Positions 24,780 to 33,894 of a stretch of 64,000 nucleotides of DNA are shown in pieces. A model generated the notes under the pieces. The model had not been told where the DNA came from. It was given only the letters and a program-made list of their open reading frames with translations, and made no database searches. The translations under genes and the position numbers were made by a program. How positions within the stretch are numbered: position 1 is the first letter of the stretch; every line of letters begins with the position of its first letter. This stretch comes from Comamonadaceae bacterium (GTDB lineage Bacteria; Pseudomonadota; Gammaproteobacteria; Burkholderiales; Burkholderiaceae_C). The DNA lies in contig CANGIQ010000009.1 in the NCBI GenBank assembly GCA_947453965.1, positions 1 through 64,000 on the forward strand, written 5' to 3'.

Positions 24780-25775
24780 TCAATCAATCGAGGCGCCAGA
24801 TTTTTTGACAATCTGCGCCCAGCGCGCAATGTCGTCATTCAACAGAGCAGCAAACTGATCGGACGTGGTGGGCGCTGCCATTTCCACGCCTTGCAGCTCG
24901 AGTTTGTCACGCAAATCTTTGGCCGCCAGCGCCTTGCCCATGCCGTATTGCAATTTGGTCAACACCTCGGCAGGCACACCCGCAGGTGCAAACAAGCCAA
25001 TCCACAAAGTGCCGCTGTAGCCAGGCACGGCTTCGGCCAAGGCCGGCACCTCGGGCAAGGCCGGTGAACGTCGTGGGCTGCTCACCGCCAAGGGCTTGAG
25101 CTTGCCCGCCTTGATGTGCGACAACGAAGACGGCAAGCTGGCAAACACCAGCGGCAGTTGGCCACCGAGCACATCGTTCAAGGCTGGGGCCACGCCTTTG
25201 TAGGGCACGTGCTGCAAATCGATGCCGGCCATGCTGTTGAGCATCTCACCCAACAAGTGGTTCAAAGTGCCGTTGCCCGCCGAGGCGTATTGGTAAAAAC
25301 CGGGTTTGGCCTTAGCCATGGTGATGAGGTCTTTGATCGATTTGGCGGGAAAGTCCGGATGCGCCAACAACACATTGGGCACCGCACCAATCAAGGCCAC
25401 GGGTTTGAAATCTTTGACCGGGTCAAAGCCTGGGTTTTTGTAGAGCGCAGGATTGATGGCCTGGCTGCTGCTGATGGTCATCAACAAGGTGTAGCCGTCT
25501 TTGGCCGACTTGGCGGCGAACTGGGTGCCAATGTTGCCGCCCGCGCCGGGACGGTTTTCCACCGCCACAGGAGAGCCCAACACCTCGGAGAGTTTTTGAC
25601 TCACCACACGGCCCACGATGTCGTTGGTGCCACCGGCGGTTTGGGGCACGATCATAAGAATCGGGCGGCTCGGATAGGCTGCTTGCGCCATTGCCGCGCC
25701 CACAGCCACACACAGGCTGACGCCAGACAGTGCGCGCAGCACCCAACGGCGTGACGCCGAGAGGGAATGAATCAT
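24780..25775 (-). CDS. Bug-family tripartite tricarboxylate transporter substrate-binding protein
   Basis: 331 residues from the ATG at 25775, with a strong GGAGG site seven bases upstream. The signal peptide contains SASRRWVLRALSGVSLCVAVGAAMAQA; the twin Arg before the hydrophobic core could allow Tat export. The mature start YPSRPILMIVPQTAGGTND and PGAGGNIGTQFAA, VPYKGVAPALND are Bug hallmarks. It is the promoter-proximal gene of the itaconate-type operon and faces the LysR gene. A role in capturing itaconate or a related dicarboxylate is inferred from position; no TctAB permease is in view. Confidence 0.9.
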   Translation of the reverse strand: MIHSLSASRRWVLRALSGVSLCVAVGAAMAQAAYPSRPILMIVPQTAGGTNDIVGRVVSQKLSEVLGSPVAVENRPGAGGNIGTQFAAKSAKDGYTLLMTISSSQAINPALYKNPGFDPVKDFKPVALIGAVPNVLLAHPDFPAKSIKDLITMAKAKPGFYQYASAGNGTLNHLLGEMLNSMAGIDLQHVPYKGVAPALNDVLGGQLPLVFASLPSSLSHIKAGKLKPLAVSSPRRSPALPEVPALAEAVPGYSGTLWIGLFAPAGVPAEVLTKLQYGMGKALAAKDLRDKLELQGVEMAAPTTSDQFAALLNDDIARWAQIVKKSGASID

Positions 25776-25807
25776 GCAGACCTCCAAAACAAGTGGGCGG
25801 ATGTTCG

Positions 25808-25834
25808 ACCGATTAGGGGCTGAATGCAATCGGT
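25808..25834. promoter_or_regulatory. Candidate LysR operator in the divergent promoter
   Basis: ACCGATT (25808-25814) and AATCGGT (25828-25834) form a perfect 7-bp inverted repeat with a 13-base spacer. It sits midway in the 120-base gap between the Bug operon and the LysR gene, where LysR regulators usually bind. The longer spacer is compatible with a LysR recognition site but not specific to it. Confidence 0.5.
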
Positions 25835-25895
25835 AATTTTCAGACCCAGCCTTTTGTTTTTTCGAAGGCTGGTATTTGGGATTTAAGATCACGCC

Positions 25896-26852
25896 ATGCA
25901 TTTTGACCTCAATGACCTGCGCCTGTTTGTGCTCGCCGCGGACGAAGGCAGCCTGACCAAAGCCGCCGCCAAACACCATCTGTCGCTGGCCGCTGCAAGT
26001 GCGCGCATCAAAGCCCTGGAAGCACAAACCGATTTACCCCTGCTGTACCGGGAAGCACGCGGTGTACGCCTGTCACCACCAGGGCAAGCGTTTTTACACC
26101 ATGCGCGTTTGATGCTTCATCAAGCCGAGCTGCTACGCAGCGACTTACACGAATATGGTGGGGGGCTACGCGGTCGTCTCAGGATCTACGCCAACACCAC
26201 GGCGGTGACCGATTTTTTGCCTGAAATCTTGCCGCGTTTTTTATCTGACAACCCCAAAATCAACATCGACCTTCAGGAAAAACCGAACGCTGAAATTGCC
26301 AAAGCCGTGTTGGATGGGCGTGGCGACATTGGCATCGTTTCGGCCCCGATGAATGTTCTGGGCCTGCAAAGCACCTACTTCAGCACCGACCGTTTGGTGC
26401 TGGCCACCGCGCGCAAGCATCGGCTGGCCAAGCGAAAGCGCATCTCGTTCGCAGAAATTTTGGATGAAGACGCGGTCGGCATGCACCCCGACAGCACCTT
26501 GCAAACTTTCTTGAGCCAGGTGACCGAGCGCTTAGGAAAGCCGCAAAAGTTAAGGATTCAACTCGCGAGTTTCGATGCCATGTGCCGCATGATTGGCGCG
26601 GGGGTGGGCGTGGGCATCGTGCCCGAATCAGCCGCCAAACGTAACCAGGTCAGCATGAATTTGGCCTTGATTGAGCTGACCGAACCGTGGAGCGTGCGTG
26701 AGCGCTACATCCTGACGCGTGATCAAGCGATTTTGCCCAGCTATGCCCAGGCGCTGATCAAGCAACTGTGTGCCCACTACGCGCCAAATGACGCTGCCGA
26801 TGACTCAAACCGCAAGAGCGGCACTCAAACGCGCGGCGCAATCAAAGCTTGA
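25896..26852 (+). CDS. LysR-family transcriptional regulator
   Basis: 318 residues. The N-terminal winged HTH (DLRLFVLAADEGSLTKAAAKHHLS, A-x-S-x-RIKALE, about residues 5-65) is typical of LysR, followed by a periplasmic-binding-like effector domain with GLRGRLRIYANTT and the GAGVGVGIVPE motif. It is divergent from the itaconate-type operon, so it probably senses the substrate or its CoA intermediate and activates that operon. Its last 28 bases overlap the end of the convergent cobQ gene. Confidence 0.88.
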   Translation: MHFDLNDLRLFVLAADEGSLTKAAAKHHLSLAAASARIKALEAQTDLPLLYREARGVRLSPPGQAFLHHARLMLHQAELLRSDLHEYGGGLRGRLRIYANTTAVTDFLPEILPRFLSDNPKINIDLQEKPNAEIAKAVLDGRGDIGIVSAPMNVLGLQSTYFSTDRLVLATARKHRLAKRKRISFAEILDEDAVGMHPDSTLQTFLSQVTERLGKPQKLRIQLASFDAMCRMIGAGVGVGIVPESAAKRNQVSMNLALIELTEPWSVRERYILTRDQAILPSYAQALIKQLCAHYAPNDAADDSNRKSGTQTRGAIKA

Positions 26853-28330
26853 AGCACATCGGCCGCCATGTGTTGCGACAAGAAGTTGGCCAGTCCCTCA
26901 AACACCGTGTCCAACGTGGGTGCATCAAAACCAAACAAGGCGCGCAACACCGTCGGGTCTTCAAACAAGCCGTGCAGATACACGCCCAACACGTTGCCTG
27001 CATCGTTTTGCCACGCCAAGCCCGGCATCACCTCATGCAACACCGCGCCTGCCGCCACCATGGCAGGGTGCGCCTGGGTTTGGCCATGGTGAATTTCATA
27101 GCCTTGAATCTGTAAACCCGACAAAGCAGACCAAGCGCCTTGAACAGAACCCCATGACGCCAGCGTGCGTTGCACCGTTTTATCCACCGCAAACTGCGTG
27201 ACCAAGGGCAGCAAGCCCAAGCCTGGGGCGTTGCCATCAATGCCATGGGTGTCGATCAAGGCCTCACCCAACATTTGCAAGCCACCGCAGATCCCCAGCA
27301 CAGCACCACCGCGCCCGGCGTGTTGGGCAATGGCAGCATCGAGGCCTTGCGCACGCAACCACGCCAAATCACTGCTGGTGTGTTTGGAGCCAGGCAAAAC
27401 GATCCAATCCGCAGCACCCAAATCAGCCAAATCCGCAGGGCTTCGCGCCCACAGCAAACGCACACCAGGGATGTTGTGCAAGGGCTGAAATTCATCGAGG
27501 TTGCTGATGCGTGGATACGCGATGACAGTCACCGTGCGCGACAAGCCTGGGTCGCTGCTGGACACCGCAGAAGCATTGCCACCGCGCAGGGGCGCGTCGT
27601 GACGCATGCCATCTTCTTCAGGTAAACCGTGTTGCCACCACATCGGCAACACTGCCACCGTGGGCACGCCGGTGAGGTCTTGCAGCATCTCAGGCCCTGG
27701 GGCCAACAGCGCAGCATCGCCGCGGAACTTGTTCAACACAAAACCGTCAATGCGCGCTTGATCTTCGGCTGGCAGCAAGGCCCAGGTGCCATACAGGTGG
27801 GCAAAGGCACCACCTCGGTCAATGTCGGTCACAAACAAGCAACGCGCATCGGCGTAACGCGCCACACGCAGGTTGACGATGTCGCTGTCCATGAGGTTGA
27901 TCTCGGCGGGTGAGCCCGCGCCTTCAATCACCACCACATCGTTCTCAGCCCGCAGCGCATCCAGCGCGGCAGCAATGTGGGGCCACACTTTGTCGCTGCG
28001 TTCACGCCAGGGTGTGCGGCTGAGTTCGTCACTGACCTCCCCTAACAGCACGACTTGGCTGCGCGTGTCGGCCTCGGGCTTGAGCAACACGGGGTTCATG
28101 CGCACATCAGGCTCGGCCTTGGCGGCCAGTGCCTGAAAGTACTGCGCAGAGCCCACTTCACCCAAACCGTTGTGGGAAGCGACCACCCGGGCGTTGTTGC
28201 TCATGTTCTGTGCTTTGAACGGGGCCACCTTCAAGCCTTGGCGTGCATACCAGCGGCACAGGGCCGTGGTGAGCCAGCTTTTGCCCGCGCCACTTGACGT
28301 GCCCAGCACCATCACGCAACGCGCAGTCAT
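26825..28330 (-). CDS. cobQ: Cobyric acid synthase
   Basis: 501 residues. The N-terminal dethiobiotin-synthetase-like domain holds the P-loop GTSSGAGKS (10-18) and KAQNMSNN. The C-terminal glutamine amidotransferase domain has GICGGLQMLG with the nucleophilic Cys, and YLHGLFE with the partner His. CobQ amidates four side chains of adenosylcobyrinic a,c-diamide, using Gln and ATP. It is the last gene of the B12 operon, overlapping btuD by ATGA. No other corrin-synthesis gene is in the window. Confidence 0.95.
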   Translation of the reverse strand: MTARCVMVLGTSSGAGKSWLTTALCRWYARQGLKVAPFKAQNMSNNARVVASHNGLGEVGSAQYFQALAAKAEPDVRMNPVLLKPEADTRSQVVLLGEVSDELSRTPWRERSDKVWPHIAAALDALRAENDVVVIEGAGSPAEINLMDSDIVNLRVARYADARCLFVTDIDRGGAFAHLYGTWALLPAEDQARIDGFVLNKFRGDAALLAPGPEMLQDLTGVPTVAVLPMWWQHGLPEEDGMRHDAPLRGGNASAVSSSDPGLSRTVTVIAYPRISNLDEFQPLHNIPGVRLLWARSPADLADLGAADWIVLPGSKHTSSDLAWLRAQGLDAAIAQHAGRGGAVLGICGGLQMLGEALIDTHGIDGNAPGLGLLPLVTQFAVDKTVQRTLASWGSVQGAWSALSGLQIQGYEIHHGQTQAHPAMVAAGAVLHEVMPGLAWQNDAGNVLGVYLHGLFEDPTVLRALFGFDAPTLDTVFEGLANFLSQHMAADVLQALIAPRV

Positions 28331-29121
28331 GGCGATCCCTGATTGTTAGGCAACTTGGGCACGGCCACCCACTGCCCCTCCAAGGCATGAATGGCGATGC
28401 GGTGCTCAAACACGGCCTCGACCGCACGGTGCGTGGCCGCATCGGCACACGCGCCTTGATGCACCACACGCCCGGCTTGCATGACCACCAGGTCGTCGGC
28501 ATGCAAGGCCATGCCAATTTCGTGCAACACGCTGATCACTGTCGTCTGTTGTGCGGTCAAACAGCGCACCTGCTCCAGCCAATCCACTTGATGGGGCGGA
28601 TCGAGGTTGGTCAAGGGCTCGTCCATCAACATCACCTGGGCCTGCACAGCCATGGCACGCGCCAGCAACACACGTTGACGCTCGCCACCAGACAGTTGCC
28701 CCAGCACTCGCTCGCGCCAGTCCCAGGCTTGGGTTGCTTTCAATGCCGTTTCGACCACCGCATGGTCATGGGCATTCGGCGCTGCCAACCAGTCTTGGTG
28801 CGGCATGCGGCCGAGCATGGCCACATCCCACACCCGCAAATCATCCGAGGTCGCTTCGTTTTGTCCCAACCACGACAGCTGCTGCGCACGCTCGCGTCGG
28901 TCCATGGCCATCAACGCCTGATCAAACAAAAAAATACCGCCTGTCGCGGGCAGCAAACCCGCCAAGGCTTTGAGCAAGGTAGATTTGCCTGCGCCATTGG
29001 GGCCCACGATGCTGGTCCAGCGTCCCGTGCCAAACGCCACTTCCACGCCGTGCAAAATTTCTTGCCCAGCGAGCGACACATGCAGATCATGGGCGCGCAA
29101 AGCAGGTGTGTGTGCACTCAT
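28327..29121 (-). CDS. btuD: Cobalamin ABC transporter ATPase
   Basis: 264 residues from the ATG at 29121, preferred over an upstream start because it overlaps the permease stop (ATGA). Walker A GPNGAGKST (40-48), Q-loop near LGQNEAT, signature LSGGERQRV and Walker B VMLMDEPL are all present, with the switch His in VLHEIG. It is a FecE/BtuD-type ATPase of a vitamin B12 or siderophore importer; the riboswitch and btuB upstream point to B12. Confidence 0.9.
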   Translation of the reverse strand: MSAHTPALRAHDLHVSLAGQEILHGVEVAFGTGRWTSIVGPNGAGKSTLLKALAGLLPATGGIFLFDQALMAMDRRERAQQLSWLGQNEATSDDLRVWDVAMLGRMPHQDWLAAPNAHDHAVVETALKATQAWDWRERVLGQLSGGERQRVLLARAMAVQAQVMLMDEPLTNLDPPHQVDWLEQVRCLTAQQTTVISVLHEIGMALHADDLVVMQAGRVVHQGACADAATHRAVEAVFEHRIAIHALEGQWVAVPKLPNNQGSP

Positions 29122-30131
29122 GGCTGGGCTCCTGCCGTTTGGCTGCGGTACATGAGCCACAGCAAATAACCGCCACCCAACACCGCCGTCAACACGCCCA
29201 CAGGCATTTCTTGCGGCGCCAGCGCCATACGGGCCAACAAATCAGCGGCCAACAACAACACACCACCCATCAGCGCAGACAACACCACCAACGCCTTGTG
29301 CTTGGCGTTCACCAGTGAGCGCACCAAGTGCGGCGCAGCCAAGCCCACAAAAGCCACCAAACCCGTTTGCGCCACCGCCGTGCCCGTGGCCAATGCGAGC
29401 ACCGCTACCAAGGCGACACGCACAGGCGCCAGCGGTAGCCCTAGGCTCAATGCCGTGGACTCGCCCAGACTCAGCGCATCCAGCACGCGGCTGAACACAA
29501 ATGCCAACACCAAGCACACCAACAATACACCGAGCATCAACACGCAGGAAGTCCACCCGATGAAGCTGGTAGAGCCCAATAAAAAGCCTTGCATACCTTG
29601 CAGCACATCCGGCCGCATGAGGGTGATGAGCGATGCCAGCGCACCCAGCACCACGCCCACGATCACACCCGCCAGCAGCAAACGCAAGGTGTGTTGCACG
29701 CCGCGCGCCAGCACCAGCGTGAGCAACACCGCAAGCACTGCCCCCAAAAAAGCCGCGCCGGTTAACCCCAAGCGCACCCACCATTCAGTGGCAAATGGAT
29801 TGCCGCCCAGCAAGGCCAACGCCACTGCCACGCCGAGTGAAGCCCCCGAGGCGCTGCCCAGCAAATAAGGATCGGCCAAAGGGTTGCGAAACAGACCCTG
29901 CGCGATTGATCCGGCCAAACCGAGCAAAGCCCCCGCAGCACAAGCGCCCACGCTGCGCGGCAAACGGATGTCCCACACAATTTGCCAAGCCACATCGTCA
30001 TGCCAAGCCTTGAGCCAGCTCTCGAACCCTGTGCTGCCCACGGCGCTGCCCAGCGCGATGCCCAGCACGCACAGCAACAACAAAGTGGCAGCTATGCACA
30101 CAGGGGAGCAACGCGCACCGTGAGAGGTCAT
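29118..30131 (-). CDS. btuC: Cobalamin ABC transporter permease (FecCD family)
   Basis: 337 residues from the ATG at 30131 (ATGA overlap with btuF). Roughly ten hydrophobic segments, with the FecCD markers RLPRSVGACAAGALLGLAG, NPLADPYLLG, GLVAFVGLAAPHLVR (coupling to the ATPase) and the C-terminal MPVGVLTAVLGGGYLLWL. It forms the inner-membrane channel with BtuD. The promoter is the distant riboswitch-controlled one upstream of btuB. Confidence 0.92.
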   Translation of the reverse strand: MTSHGARCSPVCIAATLLLLCVLGIALGSAVGSTGFESWLKAWHDDVAWQIVWDIRLPRSVGACAAGALLGLAGSIAQGLFRNPLADPYLLGSASGASLGVAVALALLGGNPFATEWWVRLGLTGAAFLGAVLAVLLTLVLARGVQHTLRLLLAGVIVGVVLGALASLITLMRPDVLQGMQGFLLGSTSFIGWTSCVLMLGVLLVCLVLAFVFSRVLDALSLGESTALSLGLPLAPVRVALVAVLALATGTAVAQTGLVAFVGLAAPHLVRSLVNAKHKALVVLSALMGGVLLLAADLLARMALAPQEMPVGVLTAVLGGGYLLWLMYRSQTAGAQP

Positions 30132-31012
30132 GGCTTCACCTTCGATGAATCGCTGGCTGCGTTTGTCTGGGCTGGATCTGTCAAACATTGGGCCATCAAG
30201 CGTGCCGCCTCGGCCATGCGGGGGCCCGCACGCACCAACACATCGGACTCGTCCGATTTGAAATGGCACACACGCTGTGTGCGCATGGCATGCATGTTTT
30301 GCCAGCCGGGGCGTGTGCGCATGTCGGCCAAGTTGCTGTCACCCACCATGATGAGGTCGGGCTGTGCGTGCACCACAAATTCAGGATTGATTTTGGGAAA
30401 AGGCCCCATCGATGCGGGCAAGATATTGCGCGCGCCCAAACGCTGCAAGGTCTCGCCAATGAAAGACGACTCACTGGCACCGTACGGCGCACGACTGACT
30501 TCGAAATACACGCGTTGGCCCTTGGCCTGCGCCGGTATAGATTGCGCAGCGGCATTCACCGCCGCGTCGATATGACGCCACACGCGGTCGCTGTCTTGCA
30601 CTGGCACATCCAAGGCCTGCGCCACGGTGTGCAACACGCGCTGCACATCGGCATGGGTGCGTGGCTCCAGGGCCAACACCGTCAGACCCAAAGCCTGAAA
30701 ACGTTCAGCGCCACGGGCCGAGGTGGCCATGAGCACCAAGTCGGGCTTCAAGGCGACCACACTTTCGATGTTCGGATCTATGCCACCACCCATGCGAGGC
30801 AGCTTGGCCACGCTGTCTGGCCAATTGGAATAGCGGTCCACACCCACCAACTTTTGGCACTGCCCTAACGCGCATACGGTTTCGGTCAACGAGGGCAACA
30901 AGCTGACGATGCGTTGCGGCGGTTTGCTGATGACCACATCGACTTGGCGGTCATCGCGCACCACGAGGGCGTGGGTGGCGCTGCTCATGAAGCCAAGCAA
31001 CAGGCAGCCCAT
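30128..31012 (-). CDS. btuF: Periplasmic cobalamin-binding protein
   Basis: 294 residues if it starts at the ATG at 31012, the first start giving a clean signal peptide (MGCLLLGFMSSATHA); a longer in-frame form would run into the upstream gene. RIVSLLPSLTETVCALG is the helical-backbone receptor start. The lobe-bridging region and GARNILP follow. It delivers cobalamin to BtuCD. The upstream gene encodes a second BtuF-like protein without a signal peptide. Confidence 0.88.
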   Translation of the reverse strand: MGCLLLGFMSSATHALVVRDDRQVDVVISKPPQRIVSLLPSLTETVCALGQCQKLVGVDRYSNWPDSVAKLPRMGGGIDPNIESVVALKPDLVLMATSARGAERFQALGLTVLALEPRTHADVQRVLHTVAQALDVPVQDSDRVWRHIDAAVNAAAQSIPAQAKGQRVYFEVSRAPYGASESSFIGETLQRLGARNILPASMGPFPKINPEFVVHAQPDLIMVGDSNLADMRTRPGWQNMHAMRTQRVCHFKSDESDVLVRAGPRMAEAARLMAQCLTDPAQTNAASDSSKVKP

Positions 31013-31037
31013 CCACACGCGAAGGTGCACGGCGCGA

Positions 31038-31847
31038 TCACGCACAGGTGCTCTCCCACTGCTGGATGATGCGGTGCAACTGCGCCACGCCATCGGTCAA
31101 GGCCGCAGGACCTGGTTGCAAGATATCGGCCGATTTGATTTCAAACAACTGGTGGTTGCGCACGGCGGGCACGTCTTGCCAGCCCGGGCGTGCGGCCACT
31201 TTTTCTGCGCGAAACTTCTTGCCGCACCACGAGCCAATGATGATGTCGGGTGCGCGGTCAATGATGGCTTGAGCATCGGCAATGATGCGGTCTTTGCCCA
31301 TGGGCATCTGGGCGAGTTCGGGAAAACAATCGTCACCGCCCGCGATGCTGATTAGTTCAGACACCCAGCGAATCCCACTGATGTGTGGTTCGTCCCACTC
31401 TTCAAAATACACCTTGGGGCGGCGTTTGAAAGTGGCTGCCGTTTTTTGAATCGCCTCCAATTGCGCGCGCATTTGCTGCACGCGCTGTAACCCTTGCTCG
31501 GCTTGCCCGACCATGGCGGCCACCTGGTACAGCATGGCAAAGATTTCATCCACGCTGCGCTGGTTAAAGACCGTGACTTGCACCCCCGCGCGGATGAGTA
31601 AGGCGGCAATGTCGGCCTGTAAATCGGAAAAACCAAACACGCAATCGGGTTGGAGCGCCAAGATTTTGTCGATCTTGGCGCTCAAGAACGCACTGACTTT
31701 GGGCTTCTCATCCCGCGCGCGGCGTGGGCGCACGGTGTAACCCGAGATGCCCACAATGCGCGCCTCCTCCCCCAGCAGGTACAGCCACTCTGTCGTTTCC
31801 TCGGTGAGGCAGACGATGCGTTGGGGAAGGTGCAGCGCGTTAGACAT
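31038..31847 (-). CDS. BtuF-like cobalamin-binding protein without a signal peptide
   Basis: 269 residues. RIVCLTEETTEWLYLLG, VGISGYTVRP, KPDCVFG-like LQPDCVFGFSDLQAD, and a C-terminal GPAALTDGVAQLHRII place it in the helical-backbone metal-receptor family (COG0614 type). The N-terminus is polar and goes straight into the fold, so it is likely cytoplasmic. It lies seven bases after btuB and before btuF, under the riboswitch. Leaderless relatives are annotated as cobalamin-binding proteins in other proteobacteria as I remember; the role is not established. It might buffer or hand over corrinoids inside the cell. Confidence 0.75.
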   Translation of the reverse strand: MSNALHLPQRIVCLTEETTEWLYLLGEEARIVGISGYTVRPRRARDEKPKVSAFLSAKIDKILALQPDCVFGFSDLQADIAALLIRAGVQVTVFNQRSVDEIFAMLYQVAAMVGQAEQGLQRVQQMRAQLEAIQKTAATFKRRPKVYFEEWDEPHISGIRWVSELISIAGGDDCFPELAQMPMGKDRIIADAQAIIDRAPDIIIGSWCGKKFRAEKVAARPGWQDVPAVRNHQLFEIKSADILQPGPAALTDGVAQLHRIIQQWESTCA

Positions 31848-31854
31848 GCATGCG

Positions 31855-33810
31855 TCAGAAGCGGTAACGCATGGACGCCATCACCGTACGTCCGGGTTCG
31901 GGATAAATCGACGAAGTCACTTGTCCCGAGCAAGCAAAAGCTTGGGTGTAGTAACGACGATCCATCAAGTTGTTGACAGCCAAAGCCCAGTCCATGTCTT
32001 TGAGTTGGTACGCATAACGAACATGGGCCACACTGTACGACGGCATGACGCATTGGTTCATCACATCCGGATGCGATGCAGAAACCCAGTTCACACCGCC
32101 TGAAACTTTGTGTTCAGACGCCAACTGCCAGTCCGCGCCCAAAGCCAAGACTTTTTCTGGCACCAAGGGAACTTGTTTGCCCGCATACGTCCCTTCACGG
32201 AACTGTGCAGTTCGCCACGCCAAGTTGCCACGCAACTTCAGGCTGGCGGACAATTTGCGGTCAGCGTCCAACTCCAGGCCTTGACGACGCGTTGGATCAA
32301 AGTTGACGTTCGCACCTAGGTTGGCAGCATTCCAAAACGAGGGGTTGGGAATGTTGGGGTCAAAACCAATTTCATTCGTCAATTCGCTGCGGTAGGCACG
32401 TACTTCGTAGCGACCCAATTCATACACCCGACGCAGCCCAAACTCTTGGTCTCTGGAGGTTTGCGGTTTCAATGCGGCGCTGCCCACGACAAAGCTGAAC
32501 TCATCCACATTGGGCAAGCGAAAGCTCTGGCCCGTGCGGGCATAGGCAGTCCACTGCGCATCCAACCGCTGGCTCGCACCCAAGTCCCAAGCCCGCTGGC
32601 GTGAATCAATGCTGGACGTGGTGCTGTCGATGCTTTTGTTGAACGACTCTGTGCGCCAGCCTGCACTCAAACGTGTGCCTGTGTTGGCCAAAATCACATC
32701 GTCTTTGATGTACCAAGCACGTGAGGTTTGATCCGCTTGTGAGCCATAGGCACCAAACACCTTGCGGGACCAGTTGTTGTAGTCATACCCCGTCACCAAA
32801 ATATTTTTATGCGCACCGAGCGCACCTTCGTGTCTGGCACGCACGCCGTGGTTCGCCGCGTCGCTGTCGTAGTCATAGGCGGAGCCAGAATTCATGCTAC
32901 GCACAGATTTGTTACGCCAACCTGCATCTGCTGCCATTCGCCACTGGCCAGCGTCCATTTCGGCAAATACGGAGTTGCGTTGGTTTTCAATCGCCACCGA
33001 ATCGTTGGGCTTGGTCGACTGCCGAGGGTTGCTGGCATATTGCGCAGCCGTCAAATCACCCGGCAAACGTGCATTGAGTCGGTCTTGCACCAAACGCCCA
33101 CCAAAACGTACCGAGTCCGTGCTCCATTGAGCGGTCAGCGCGGCAGCATCCGATTTGCTGCGCGCGTTGTCTCGATAGTTGTCAGCATTGCGGTTTTGGG
33201 CAAAGCCCTCCAAGGAGAAGCCATCTTTGACCAAATTGGCGTTGGCACGCACTTCGTGCAAGCCTTGGCTGCCGTAGCCCACATAGGCCGAGCCACTGTT
33301 TTGCGCTTGGCGGCCAATGCCCGCTTTGGTGGTGACCACGATCACGCCGCCTGTCGCACCCTCGCCATACAACACGGCGCCACTGCCACGCACGACTTCA
33401 ATGCGTTCGACAGAATCAATCGAAATACCTGCCAAGCGCGTGCCACCTGTGTCCGCCTCTGACAAACGGACACCGTCCACCACAATCACCTGGTTGCTGT
33501 CGGCCGTGCTGCCAAATCCGCGTAAATCGAGCGCATATTCGCCACCACCATTGAGGTCTTGTCGGCCCTGGATGCCTAGCAATCGCATGATGGCCTCGTT
33601 GATGGTGAGTGCACCAGAATCTTTGATTTGCTGCGCCGTGATCACAGTGACGCCAAAGGGCAATTCATCAGCAGATTCAGCAAAGCGTGTGGCGGTGATC
33701 GTTTTTTCACCGTACGAAGCCAAGGTTTGAGATTGGGCAACGCCCATACTGGCCAAGGCCAAAGCAGAGAGCGCAGGAGCAAAGTCGCGCGCACGAATAG
33801 ATTTTTTCAT
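31855..33810 (-). CDS. btuB: TonB-dependent outer-membrane receptor for cobalamin
   Basis: 651 residues with a signal peptide (ALSALALASMGVAQSQ). The TonB box region is EKTITATRF. The plug domain follows (VTVITAQQIKDSGALTINEAIMRLLG, IVVDGVRLSE, IEVVRGSGAVLYGEGATGGVI), then a beta-barrel with many alternating strands ending in an aromatic RYRF. The size and the cobalamin riboswitch upstream support BtuB. It is the first gene of the B12 operon. Confidence 0.9.
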   Translation of the reverse strand: MKKSIRARDFAPALSALALASMGVAQSQTLASYGEKTITATRFAESADELPFGVTVITAQQIKDSGALTINEAIMRLLGIQGRQDLNGGGEYALDLRGFGSTADSNQVIVVDGVRLSEADTGGTRLAGISIDSVERIEVVRGSGAVLYGEGATGGVIVVTTKAGIGRQAQNSGSAYVGYGSQGLHEVRANANLVKDGFSLEGFAQNRNADNYRDNARSKSDAAALTAQWSTDSVRFGGRLVQDRLNARLPGDLTAAQYASNPRQSTKPNDSVAIENQRNSVFAEMDAGQWRMAADAGWRNKSVRSMNSGSAYDYDSDAANHGVRARHEGALGAHKNILVTGYDYNNWSRKVFGAYGSQADQTSRAWYIKDDVILANTGTRLSAGWRTESFNKSIDSTTSSIDSRQRAWDLGASQRLDAQWTAYARTGQSFRLPNVDEFSFVVGSAALKPQTSRDQEFGLRRVYELGRYEVRAYRSELTNEIGFDPNIPNPSFWNAANLGANVNFDPTRRQGLELDADRKLSASLKLRGNLAWRTAQFREGTYAGKQVPLVPEKVLALGADWQLASEHKVSGGVNWVSASHPDVMNQCVMPSYSVAHVRYAYQLKDMDWALAVNNLMDRRYYTQAFACSGQVTSSIYPEPGRTVMASMRYRF

Positions 33811-33894
33811 GATTTAAAACCAACAGTGATGTGCTCTCACCGCCTTCCCCGACAGTGCTTGAGCGTTCAAGCAGTGCGTTTTCAGACGCACCGC

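Noticed and set aside
23868-25067. 399-codon frame antisense to the MaoC and Bug genes
   Set aside because: It crosses two real genes and has no ribosome site or recognisable motif.
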